Below, piece by piece: positions 41,602 through 51,620 of a stretch of 64,000 nucleotides of DNA. Both the position numbers and the translations under genes were made by a program. The DNA lies in assembly GCF_021952865.1 (NCBI RefSeq), contig NZ_CP040792.1, positions 496,001 to 560,000 of the forward strand, given 5' to 3'. The stretch comes from Clavibacter californiensis (GTDB taxonomy: Bacteria; Actinomycetota; Actinomycetes; Actinomycetales; Microbacteriaceae). Below the pieces are notes generated by a model that saw only the letters and a list, made by a program, of their open reading frames with translations, ran no database searches and had not been told where the DNA came from. Position 1 is the first letter of the stretch. Every line of letters begins with the position of its first letter.

Positions 41602-42479
41602 GCCAGGCACTCGCCGTCGGCGGAGCCACCTCGGCGACCGTCGGCGACGTCAAGCGCACGTCGGCGAAGGAGCGGGAGCAGAAGGGCCAGTGGTGGCGCT
41701 TCCTGCTCATCGCGGTCATCACGCTCGTGGTGATCACGCCCATCCTCGCGGTGCTGTTCCTCTCCACGCAGCCGGGGCAGAACTCGACGGCCACGGGATT
41801 CACGCTGGAGAACTTCCAGCGCGTGCTCGGCGGCACCGACGTGATGATCTGGCTCGGCAACAGCCTGATCGTCGCGCTCGTGACCGTGCTCGTCTCGGTC
41901 GTGATCGCCGCGCCGGCCGGGTACGTGCTCAGCCGCTCGCGGTCGAAGCTCGTCTCCGGGTACTCGCTCGTGCTGTTCGTGGTGCAGGCCCTGCCGGTGG
42001 TGACCGCGGCGATCCCGCTGTTCATCACGTTCTCGGCCATGGGCCTCATCAACACGCTCCAGGGCGTGGCGATCATCTACATCGGGTCGACCATGTCGGT
42101 CGCGATCTGGATGATGGCGGCGTACATCGACTCCATCCCGATCACCCTGGAGGAGGCGGCCTGGATGGACGGCGCGAGCGTGTTCAGCGGCTTCGTCCAC
42201 GTGGTGCTGCGGAACTCCCTGCCGGGGATCCTCTCGACCGCGATCTTCTCGTTCCTGCTGGCCTGGAACGACTACCTGATCGCGCTCCTGTTCCTGCAGG
42301 ACTTCACGAAGTACACCCTCCCCATCGGCCTCAACACGTTCTTCCAGCAGAACGCGGCCGACTGGGGCTCGGTGATGGCGGTCGCGGTCATCATGATGCT
42401 GCCGCCCGTGCTGATCTTCGCCCTGCTGAACAAGTACTTCAGCGTCGGCGGGATCGGCGGGTCGCTCGCCGGGAGGTGA
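41598..42479 (+). CDS. Sugar ABC transporter permease (MalG-like)
   Basis: 293 residues with about six helices and the EAA loop EEAAWMDGASVFSGFVHVVL. The C-terminus ends GLLNKYFSVGGIGGSLAGR-like, close to the typical MalG ending. It overlaps the first permease by 4 bases. No ATPase gene is present in the operon, so the importer must use a shared ATPase of the MsiK type encoded elsewhere. A strong hairpin follows. Confidence 0.94.
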   Translation: MSQALAVGGATSATVGDVKRTSAKEREQKGQWWRFLLIAVITLVVITPILAVLFLSTQPGQNSTATGFTLENFQRVLGGTDVMIWLGNSLIVALVTVLVSVVIAAPAGYVLSRSRSKLVSGYSLVLFVVQALPVVTAAIPLFITFSAMGLINTLQGVAIIYIGSTMSVAIWMMAAYIDSIPITLEEAAWMDGASVFSGFVHVVLRNSLPGILSTAIFSFLLAWNDYLIALLFLQDFTKYTLPIGLNTFFQQNAADWGSVMAVAVIMMLPPVLIFALLNKYFSVGGIGGSLAGR

Positions 42480-42526
42480 GGCGGCCGGCCGCTGTGCGGC
42501 CGGCGCGCGGGTGGGACCGCGCCCAC

Positions 42527-42580
42527 GACGAGAGCCCGCCCTCGCGGATCCGATCCGGATCCCGGGGGCGGGCTCTCGTC
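42527..42580 (+). terminator. Strong hairpin terminator of the sugar operon
   Basis: GACGAGAGCCCGCC (42527-42540) pairs perfectly with GGCGGGCTCTCGTC (42567-42580), a 14-bp stem with a 26-base loop that can itself fold around GGATCCGATCCGGATCC. No T run follows, as is common for actinobacterial terminators. A smaller GGCCGGC/GGCCGGC hairpin at 42483-42503 precedes it. Confidence 0.7.
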
Positions 42581-42674
42581 ATGCGCGGTGGCCGCCGCGG
42601 TCACACTCCGTCACGTCCCGACGTGCACGCCTCCCGAGATGGCAGGCTCCCGAGCACCCGGACAGGAGCACCAC

Positions 42675-43760
42675 GTGACGATCACCGCACCCACGACCGC
42701 CGCCGCCGCGCGCCCGCTCCGTCCCGTCCCTCCCACGGAATGGCCGCTCATGACGGACGACCTCACGTTCACCACGACCACCACCCCCTTCGACGAGGAC
42801 TACACGCCGGCCGAGAGCTCGCGGGTCACCACGAACTTCGCGAACCTGGCCCGGGGGGAGCGTCGCCGGGAGAACCTCCGCGACGCCCTGGCGATGATCG
42901 ACGCCCGGTTCAACGGGCTCGCGCGCGCCGCCGACGCCGCCGCCGGGGACCGGGACCGAGACCGGGACCGCTACACCGTGGGCCTCGACATCGTCTCCGT
43001 GGGGCTGCGCTTCGCCGACGGGGGCGACGAGGACTTCCCGCTGCTGGAGATGCTGAAGACCCGCATCATCGACCGCCGGACCGGGCGATGTCACCCGGGG
43101 ATCCTGGGGAACAACCTCTCGTCCTACATCCGCGACCACGACTTCAGCGTGCTGCTGCCCTCGCTCGCCGGGTCGCAGGCCGGATCCGCCCTCCCCGACG
43201 ACTTCGGCGCCCTGCACGGGGCGCTCTTCCGGCACTTTCGCGAGTCCGCCGCGTACGCGGAGCACTCGGCGACGCCGCCCGTCGTCTGCATCAGCGTGTC
43301 GACGAGCAGGACGTACCGCCGGACGGGGCTGCACCACCCGGTCCTCGGCGTCGAGTACGCGCAGGACGAGCCCTCGCTGACCGACCGCTACTTCGCGAGG
43401 ATGGGCCTGCGGGCCCGCTTCTTCATGCCGGCCGGCAGCGCCGCGCCCCTCGCCTTCTACTCCTGCGGCGATCTGCTGCGGGACCACACGGACCTGCAGC
43501 TCATCGGCACCATCAGCACGATGGAGACGTTCCAGCGGATCTACCGGCCCGAGATCTACGGCGCGCGGACGGCCGCCGCCGACGTCTACCGCCCGGACCT
43601 GACGGCCGAGGACCACGTGCGTCCCCCCATCGCCTACGACCGCGAGGAGCGGGGGCGGCTCGCGGTCGAGCAGGGCAGGTACGCGGAGGAGCACCTCATG
43701 GCGCCGCACGGGGACCGCCTGCGGCGATGGGCCGCCGCGCGGGTCGGGGCGAGCCGATGA
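42675..43760 (+). CDS. mesX: DUF1852 protein, MesX-like partner of methionine synthase MesD
   Basis: 361 residues. From residue 26 it matches DUF1852: FDEDYTPAESSRVTTNFANL, RRENLRDALAMIDARFN, GLDIVSVGLRFAD, SSYIRDHDFSVLLPSLAG and STMETFQRIYRPEIYG. MesX (DUF1852) is required, with oxygen, for methionine formation by the MesD family. A GRDRDRDR-like charged stretch near residue 95 is a local peculiarity. GTG 42675 has AGGAG; ATG 42750 (MTDDLTF) lines up better with the family start and is a strong alternative (336 residues). The stop overlaps mesD (ATGA), confirming the pair. Confidence 0.88.
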   Translation: MTITAPTTAAAARPLRPVPPTEWPLMTDDLTFTTTTTPFDEDYTPAESSRVTTNFANLARGERRRENLRDALAMIDARFNGLARAADAAAGDRDRDRDRYTVGLDIVSVGLRFADGGDEDFPLLEMLKTRIIDRRTGRCHPGILGNNLSSYIRDHDFSVLLPSLAGSQAGSALPDDFGALHGALFRHFRESAAYAEHSATPPVVCISVSTSRTYRRTGLHHPVLGVEYAQDEPSLTDRYFARMGLRARFFMPAGSAAPLAFYSCGDLLRDHTDLQLIGTISTMETFQRIYRPEIYGARTAAADVYRPDLTAEDHVRPPIAYDREERGRLAVEQGRYAEEHLMAPHGDRLRRWAAARVGASR

Positions 43761-44809
43761 CCGCCCGCGCATCCCGGGGGACGACCCGGCTCCTGCCCAC
43801 CTCGCCCGTCGGCAGCCTGCCCAAGCCGTCGTGGCTCGCGCAGCCCGAGACCCTGTGGTCCCCGTGGCGGCTGGAGGGCGATGCCCTGGCCGAGGGCAAG
43901 CAGGACGCCCTGCGCGCCGCCGTCCACGAGCAGCACCAGCGGGGCATCGACGTCGTCAGCGACGGCGAGCAGACCCGCCAGCACTTCGTCACGACGTTCA
44001 TCGAGGGCCTCTCCGGCGTCGACTTCGAGCGGCGGGAGACCGTGCGGATCCGCGACCGGTACGACGCGAGCGTGCCGACCGTCGTCGGCGCCGTCGGCCT
44101 CGAGGAGCCGGTGTTCGCCGCCGACGCCCGGTTCCTGCGCCAGCAGACCGACCAGCCGATCAAGTGGGCTCTGCCGGGGCCGATGACCATGATCGACACC
44201 CTCGCCGACCGTCACTACGGGAGCCGGGAGGAGCTGGCGTGGGAGTTCGCCGCCATCCTCAACGAGGAGGCGAGGGCCCTCGAGGCGGCGGGTGTCGACG
44301 TGGTCCAGTTCGACGAGCCCGCCTTCAACGTGTTCTTCGACGACGTGCGGGACTGGGGCGTCGCCGCCCTGGAGCGGGCGGTCGAGGGGCTGCGCGTGGA
44401 GACCGCGGTGCACATCTGCTACGGCTACGGGATCACGGCGAACACCGACTGGAAGGCGACGCTCGGATCGGAGTGGCGGCAGTACGAGGAGTCGTTCCCG
44501 CTCCTCGCCCGGTCCACGCTCGACATCGTCTCGCTGGAGTGCCGGAACTCGCACGTGCCGCTGGAGCTGCTCGAGCTCGTCCGCGGGAAGAAGGTCATGC
44601 TCGGCGCCATCGACGTGGCGAGCGCGGCGATCGAGACCCCGGAGGAGGTCGCCGGCACTCTCCGCCGGGCCCTGCGGCACGTCGACGCTGAGCTGCTCAT
44701 CCCGAGCACCAACTGCGGGATGGCCCCATTGGCCCGGCCCGTCGCGCTGGGCAAGCTGAGCGCGCTGAGCGCGGGAGCGGCCCTCGTCCGCGAGGAGCTG
44801 GGGTCCTAG
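43757..44809 (+). CDS. mesD: MesD-type folate-independent methionine synthase (core MetE)
   Basis: 350 residues, corresponding to the catalytic half of MetE only. It opens LLPTSPVGSLPKPSWLAQPE, with VVSDGEQTRQHF, GPMTMIDTLADRHYG, VDVVQFDEPAFN, VHICYGYG (His219, Cys221) and STNCGMAP (Cys320); the His and Cys residues are the expected zinc ligands that activate homocysteine. MesD proteins make methionine without folate, needing MesX and oxygen; the methyl donor is not known from the sequence. Adjacent, overlapping MesX strongly supports the call. No cobalamin or SAM riboswitch was recognised upstream. Confidence 0.88.
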   Translation: MTARASRGTTRLLPTSPVGSLPKPSWLAQPETLWSPWRLEGDALAEGKQDALRAAVHEQHQRGIDVVSDGEQTRQHFVTTFIEGLSGVDFERRETVRIRDRYDASVPTVVGAVGLEEPVFAADARFLRQQTDQPIKWALPGPMTMIDTLADRHYGSREELAWEFAAILNEEARALEAAGVDVVQFDEPAFNVFFDDVRDWGVAALERAVEGLRVETAVHICYGYGITANTDWKATLGSEWRQYEESFPLLARSTLDIVSLECRNSHVPLELLELVRGKKVMLGAIDVASAAIETPEEVAGTLRRALRHVDAELLIPSTNCGMAPLARPVALGKLSALSAGAALVREELGS

Positions 44810-44863
44810 GCTGAGCCGCGCGTCCCGCACGCTGGAGTGCGCGGCGTCGACCCGAGGAGCACC

Positions 44864-47230
44864 ATGAGCGCCGCACAGCACCCCGCCGACCGGCACGACC
44901 TCATCCGCGTGCGGGGTGCCCGCGAGAACAACCTCAAGGACGTCTCCCTCGACATCCCTAAGCGGCGCCTCACGGTGTTCACGGGCGTCTCGGGATCGGG
45001 CAAGTCGTCGCTCGTGTTCGGCACGATCGCGGCGGAGTCCAAGCGCATGATCGACGAGACGTATCCGGCCTTCGTGCAGGGCTTCATGCCCTCCCTCGTG
45101 CGGCCGGAGGTGGACCGCCTCGAGGGCCTCACGACGGCGATCATCGTCGACCAGGAGCGCCTGGGCGCGAACCCCCGCTCGACGGTCGGCACAGCGACCG
45201 ACGTGAACGCCATGCTGCGCATCCTCTTCTCGCGCCTGGGCGACCCGCACATCGGCTCGGCCAACGCGTTCTCCTTCAACGTGCCCAGCGTGCGCGTGCA
45301 GGGGTCGATGACGGTCGAGAGGGGCGCCGCGACCCAGGCGGTCGCGCAGGACCACACGATGCTCGGCGGCATGTGCCCGCGCTGCGAGGGGCTCGGCCGC
45401 GTCAACGACATCGACCTGACGCAGATCCTCGACGACTCGCGGTCGCTGCTCGAGGGCGCGATCACCGTCCCGGGCTACACGGCCGACGGCTGGATGGTGA
45501 AGATCTTCGCCGCCTCCGGGTTCGTGCCCGGCGACGTGCCCATCCGCGACCTCACCGACGAGCAACGGCGCGACTTCCTCTACAAGGAGCCGACCAAGGT
45601 CAAGGTCGACTCGATGAACATGACCTACGAGGGTCTCGTGCCGCGGATCCAGAAGTCGATCCTGTCGAAGGACCGGGAGTCGATGCAGCCGCACATCCGC
45701 GCGTTCGTCGACCGGGCGGTGACGTTCCAGCGCTGCCCCGACTGCGACGGCACGCGCCTGGCGGCGCCCGCGCGGTCATCGGTGGTGGCGGGGATGTCGA
45801 TCGCGGACGCCTGCAGCGTGCAGATCTCCGACCTCGCCGCCTGGGTGCGCGGGATCGACGAGCCGACGGTCGCGCCCCTCGTGCAGTCGCTCGCGCAGAC
45901 GCTCGACTCGTTCGTGTCCATCGGCCTCGGGTACCTGTCGCTCGACCGGTCCTCGGGCTCGCTCAGCGGGGGCGAGGCGCAGCGCACCAAGCTCATCCGG
46001 CATCTCGGCTCGGCGCTCACCGACGTCACGTACGTCTTCGACGAGCCGACCATCGGCCTGCACCCGCACGACATCCAGCGCATGAACGACCTGCTGCTGC
46101 AGCTGCGCGACAAGGGCAACACGGTGCTGGTGGTCGAGCACAAGCCGGAGACGATCGCGATCGCCGACCACGTCGTCGACCTGGGGCCGCGCGCGGGCTC
46201 GCACGGCGGGGAGATCCGGTTCGAGGGCACGGTCGAGGCGCTGCGCGCCAGCGGCACCCTCACGGGTCGGCACCTCGACGACCGGGCGGCGCTGAAGGAC
46301 GCGGTGCGCGAGCGGACGGGCGTGCTCGAGGTGCGCGGCGCGTCGACCCACAACCTCCAGGACGTGGACGTCGACATCCCGCTGGGCGTGCTCACGGTGG
46401 TGACGGGCGTCGCCGGCTCCGGCAAGTCGTCGCTCATCCACGGCTCGGTCGCCGGGCGCGACGGCGTCGTGTCCATCGACCAGACGGCGATCCGAGGCTC
46501 CCGGCGCTCCAACCCCGCCACGTACACCGGGCTGCTCGAGCCCGTCCGGAAGGCCTTCGCGAAGGCCAACGGGGTGAAGCCCGCGCTGTTCAGCGCGAAC
46601 TCCGCCGGCGCGTGCCCCACGTGCAACGGCGCGGGCGTGATCTTCACCGACCTCGGGCCCATGTCGACCGTGTCGACGACCTGCGAGGACTGCGGCGGCA
46701 AGCGCTTCATGGCCTCCGTGCTCGAGTACACGCTCGGAGGCAAGGACATCAGCGAGGTGCTCGCGCTGCCCATCGCCGAGGCGCACGCGTACTTCGCGGA
46801 CGGCGAGGCGAGGACCCCGGCGGCGGTGGCGATCCTCGCGCGCCTGGAGGACGTGGGACTCGGGTACGTGACGCTCGGGCAGCCGCTCACGACCCTGTCG
46901 GGCGGTGAGCGGCAGCGTCTGAAGCTGGCCGTGCAGATGGCCGAGAAGCAGGGCGGCGTGTACGTGCTGGACGAGCCGACGACCGGTCTGCACCTCGCCG
47001 ACGTCGCGCAGCTGCTGGGCCTCCTGGACCGCCTCGTCGGTTCGGGCAAGACGGTCATCGTCATCGAGCACCACCAGGCCGTGATGGCGCATGCCGACTG
47101 GATCATCGACGTGGGACCCGGCGCCGGCCACGACGGCGGCACGATCGTGTTCGAGGGCACGCCCGCCGAGCTCGTCGCGGCGCGCTCGACGATCACGGGG
47201 GAGCACCTGGCGGCCTACGTCGGCGGGTGA
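44864..47230 (+). CDS. UvrA-like ABC ATPase (short UvrA paralogue)
   Basis: 788 residues against about 950 for housekeeping UvrA. Two ABC domains: Walker A VSGSGKSSL near 45 and VAGSGKSSL near 515; signatures GSLSGGEAQRTKL and TTLSGGERQRLKL; Walker B VFDEPTIGLHPHD and VLDEPTTGLHLAD. Zinc modules CPRC..C, CPDCDG, CPTCNG and CEDCGG are present. The shortened form fits class II UvrA/DrrC-like proteins linked to DNA-intercalator or drug resistance. ATG 44864 follows GAGGAG; the upstream ATG at 44837 lacks a ribosome site. Stand-alone gene after mesD; its relation to methionine synthesis is not apparent. Confidence 0.92.
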   Translation: MSAAQHPADRHDLIRVRGARENNLKDVSLDIPKRRLTVFTGVSGSGKSSLVFGTIAAESKRMIDETYPAFVQGFMPSLVRPEVDRLEGLTTAIIVDQERLGANPRSTVGTATDVNAMLRILFSRLGDPHIGSANAFSFNVPSVRVQGSMTVERGAATQAVAQDHTMLGGMCPRCEGLGRVNDIDLTQILDDSRSLLEGAITVPGYTADGWMVKIFAASGFVPGDVPIRDLTDEQRRDFLYKEPTKVKVDSMNMTYEGLVPRIQKSILSKDRESMQPHIRAFVDRAVTFQRCPDCDGTRLAAPARSSVVAGMSIADACSVQISDLAAWVRGIDEPTVAPLVQSLAQTLDSFVSIGLGYLSLDRSSGSLSGGEAQRTKLIRHLGSALTDVTYVFDEPTIGLHPHDIQRMNDLLLQLRDKGNTVLVVEHKPETIAIADHVVDLGPRAGSHGGEIRFEGTVEALRASGTLTGRHLDDRAALKDAVRERTGVLEVRGASTHNLQDVDVDIPLGVLTVVTGVAGSGKSSLIHGSVAGRDGVVSIDQTAIRGSRRSNPATYTGLLEPVRKAFAKANGVKPALFSANSAGACPTCNGAGVIFTDLGPMSTVSTTCEDCGGKRFMASVLEYTLGGKDISEVLALPIAEAHAYFADGEARTPAAVAILARLEDVGLGYVTLGQPLTTLSGGERQRLKLAVQMAEKQGGVYVLDEPTTGLHLADVAQLLGLLDRLVGSGKTVIVIEHHQAVMAHADWIIDVGPGAGHDGGTIVFEGTPAELVAARSTITGEHLAAYVGG

Positions 47231-47260
47231 CCGGGCGCGCAGAGGCGTCCCGCGAGCAGG

Positions 47261-49105
<1,845 letters not shown>

Positions 49106-49203
49106 GATCGGGCTTCCTTCTGTCGAGACGGAGGGGAGGTGCGGTCGATGCCAGCCTGCCGCGGCGGGATGGGACGGCGCCGGACGGGAGGCGGGCGCGT
49201 CGG

Positions 49204-50391
49204 TCAGCGGGCGTCGCGCGGGGTGGTCGGAGCGGGCAGGGCGGCGGGTGCGGATCCCCACGCCGGGGTGCGGATGCCGTCCGCCGCGCTCGTCCAGGAG
49301 CGCAGCAGGTCGGCGACGTCGGGGCTCCGCTCGTCGGCGATGGCCTGGGCCAGGGCGTCCTCCAGCAGGTCGGCGATGACGACGCGCTCGCCGCCCCGCT
49401 CGCTGCTGCGGATCGCACCCTCCACCATGGCGAGGCTGAGCACGTTGTGCCGCACCTCCGTCGGCGGGGTGGTGCCGGCGCGGAGCGATCCGACGAACTC
49501 CTCGAGCGACGCGGCGATGCCCTCGGGGTGCTCGGGCACGTCGAACCGGCCGCCCGGCACGTCGAGCCCGACGACGTCGTCGCCGTCCCAGCGCGCGGCG
49601 CCGCGCTCGCCGTACGCACGCCAGTCGGCGTTCCACGAGGTGGGCATGCCGGGCGTGCAGCGGCTGCCGACGTACGCGAAGCGCGCGCCGGACGCGAGCT
49701 CGAAGTCGGCGGTCGCGGCGGCGTCGCCCGCGAACCAGCTCCACGGCGGGTTCCACGAGCTGCAGCGCACCGCCACGGGCTCCTCGCCCGTCGCGTACCG
49801 GAGCTGGTCGAAGTGGTGGATGGACATGTCGACGAGCAGCGGGTGCGCCATCTGCTCGCGGAAGCCGGGCTCGTGGTCCTCGTGCAGGAACTGCGCGTGC
49901 ACGACCGCGACCTGCCCGACCTGCCCGACCGCCTCGCGGAACGCCGTGAGGCGGGTGAAGTAGCGGCGCGACTGGCTGACCATGAGGAGGCCGCCGGTGA
50001 TGTCCGCGAGCGCGACCTGGCGCAGCGCCTCCGCGACGGTCGGCGCGAGCGGCTTCTCGCACAGCACGGGGAGGCCCGCGCGGAGCGCCTGCTCGTTCAC
50101 GACGCGATGCGCCTGCGGGACGGTGACGTTCACCACGGCCCGTGCGCCGGAGCGCGCGGCGACCTCGGCGACGGACGCGCCCACGGCGATCCCTTCCAGC
50201 CCGGCCTCGCGCACGGCGGACTCCGCGAGCTGCACGTCGAGGTCGACGACCCCCACGAGCGCGGCGTGCGGGGAGTCGGCGAGCATGCGGATCCACAGCG
50301 CGCCCATGACGCCGGCGCCCACCACGACGACGGGCAGGCGGTCGGATGCGGGTGCGTCAGCGGCTCCCGGTCGGCGATCGGACGTGGTCAT
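49204..50391 (-). CDS. Gfo/Idh/MocA-family oxidoreductase
   Basis: 395 residues. Rossmann motif VVVVGAGVMGALWIRMLAD, then VNVTVPQAHRVV, CEKPLAPTVAEALRQ with the family Lys, MVSQSRRYF and DMSIHHFDQLRYATGEEP. It acts in the cytoplasm on a sugar or inositol using NAD(P). It precedes the GH2 gene and probably processes the sugar that GH2 releases. Start ATG 50391. A 56-base gap separates it from the relic repeat at 50448. Confidence 0.9.
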   Translation of the reverse strand: MTTSDRRPGAADAPASDRLPVVVVGAGVMGALWIRMLADSPHAALVGVVDLDVQLAESAVREAGLEGIAVGASVAEVAARSGARAVVNVTVPQAHRVVNEQALRAGLPVLCEKPLAPTVAEALRQVALADITGGLLMVSQSRRYFTRLTAFREAVGQVGQVAVVHAQFLHEDHEPGFREQMAHPLLVDMSIHHFDQLRYATGEEPVAVRCSSWNPPWSWFAGDAAATADFELASGARFAYVGSRCTPGMPTSWNADWRAYGERGAARWDGDDVVGLDVPGGRFDVPEHPEGIAASLEEFVGSLRAGTTPPTEVRHNVLSLAMVEGAIRSSERGGERVVIADLLEDALAQAIADERSPDVADLLRSWTSAADGIRTPAWGSAPAALPAPTTPRDAR

Positions 50392-50447
50392 GGTGCTCGC
50401 CTCCCGGGCGCGACGTCGAGCCCGCTCCGACGATACCGGGAGGCGGA

Positions 50448-50544
50448 TCAGTCGCGCGGGGCCGCCGCCGTCTCCGCCTGGATGGTGGACGCCGTGGGCG
50501 GGGCCGCGTGCGCGCCGTGCCCGCCGTCCGCCGGGAGGCCGGCC
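50448..50544. repeat. 97-bp direct repeat, distal copy of the MMPL gene 3' end
   Basis: This segment repeats 51524-51620 with two differences in 97 bases (C at 50490 and 50497 versus T). The other copy is the last 97 bases of the MMPL transporter gene, beginning exactly at its stop codon. Here it is a non-coding relic: it codes for the end of the MMPL protein with no start or body. The two copies bracket the DUF2510 gene in direct orientation. Confidence 0.9.
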
Positions 50545-50551
50545 TCCGACG

Positions 50552-51367
50552 TCAGAGTCCCAGGAGCTTCCGCTTCGCCGCCGCGAACTCCTCGTCGTCG
50601 AGGACGCCCTCCGCGCGCAGATCGGCGAGCTTGCGGATCTCCGCCACGAGGTCGGGAGCAGCCGTGGTCGCGGCCGGTTCTGGTGCCGTGATCGCGACCG
50701 GGGTCGCCGCGGGCGCGACGGCGGGCGCGCTCGCTGCCGCGGCGAACCCGCTGATCACGGGCGTGTTGCCCGAGTAGTGCATCTCCGTCTGCACCCGCTG
50801 GGTCTTGCTCATCACGTCGTACTCGGCCCGGGCGCGCTTCGCGTCGCGCACGACCCTGTTGATGGTCTCGGCGCCGTTGCGGAAGTCGGCGATGTCGGAG
50901 AGGACCACCCGTTCGCTCCCGGTGATGCGGTGCGCGGTCAGGACGATGTCGCCGAGCCCGCGTGCCTTCTGCGTCATCGTCTGCGACACGTCGACGTCGA
51001 CGATCTCGTGGGTCGCGATCTGCTGGCCCTTCAGTGACAGCGCGCCGCTCTCGAAGTAGAGGATCTCGCTCGTCAGGCGGTACCGCCCGCCGCTCAACCC
51101 GGACAGCCTCTGCCCGCGGGCCGCCCAGAGCGTGCCCTCTGGCAGCACCTCGGCCGCGGCCGCATCGGCGGCGCGGGCGTCGGCTGCGGTCCGGAGGACT
51201 CCGGAGGCACGCGTGGTCGTCGACACGTTCGTCGTGACCGGGGTCGCCTGAGCGGCGACGACGACCGTGGGGTTGGCGGCGGGGTCATGGAAGTGGTCGG
51301 TCCACTGCCCGCCGTCCCACCACCGCAGCCGGCCCGAGCCGTCGTCGTACCAACCTGGGTCTGCCAT
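50552..51367 (-). CDS. DUF2510/SHOCT-domain protein with PH-like core
   Basis: 271 residues. The N-terminal DPGWYDDGSGRLRWWDGGQW is a DUF2510 motif (WYxDP..G..RWWDG.W). A central domain (about 70-190, YRLTSEILYFESGALSLKGQ, EIVDVDVSQTMTQKARGLGD) resembles a bacterial PH domain. After an Ala/Pro linker the C-terminus VAEIRKLADLRAEGVLDDEE and FAAAKRKLLGL is a SHOCT helix pair. No membrane segment. Such proteins are linked to membranes or secretion but function is unknown. ATG 51367. It sits alone between two copies of the MMPL 3' end. Confidence 0.88.
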   Translation of the reverse strand: MADPGWYDDGSGRLRWWDGGQWTDHFHDPAANPTVVVAAQATPVTTNVSTTTRASGVLRTAADARAADAAAAEVLPEGTLWAARGQRLSGLSGGRYRLTSEILYFESGALSLKGQQIATHEIVDVDVSQTMTQKARGLGDIVLTAHRITGSERVVLSDIADFRNGAETINRVVRDAKRARAEYDVMSKTQRVQTEMHYSGNTPVISGFAAAASAPAVAPAATPVAITAPEPAATTAAPDLVAEIRKLADLRAEGVLDDEEFAAAKRKLLGL

Positions 51368-51523
51368 GTTCGGCTCCTCGATGACGGGGTGGACCGGATC
51401 GTCGCCTCGGGGTGAGCGCGTGTCCGGCCGCCATCGACGATCCTAGGTTTCCTGACGGGACCGCCCATGACCCCAGTTCGTGGCGATGCCCGTCGTCGTC
51501 CAGCACGTCCGGGCCGTGCCTGG

Positions 51524-51620
51524 TCAGTCGCGCGGGGCCGCCGCCGTCTCCGCCTGGATGGTGGATGCCGTGGGTGGGGCCGCGTGCGCGCCGTGCCCGC
51601 CGTCCGCCGGGAGGCCGGCC
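51524..51620. repeat. 97-bp direct repeat, copy inside the MMPL gene
   Basis: The functional copy: the last 97 bases of the MMPL gene including its TGA. It matches 50448-50544 at 95 of 97 positions, offset by 1,076 bases. Confidence 0.9.

Noticed and set aside
42581-42674. Possible SAM or cobalamin riboswitch before mesX
   Set aside because: Only short hairpins (CACGTC/GACGTG) and a loose direct repeat are present; the conserved cores of these riboswitches are absent and the leader is under 100 bases.
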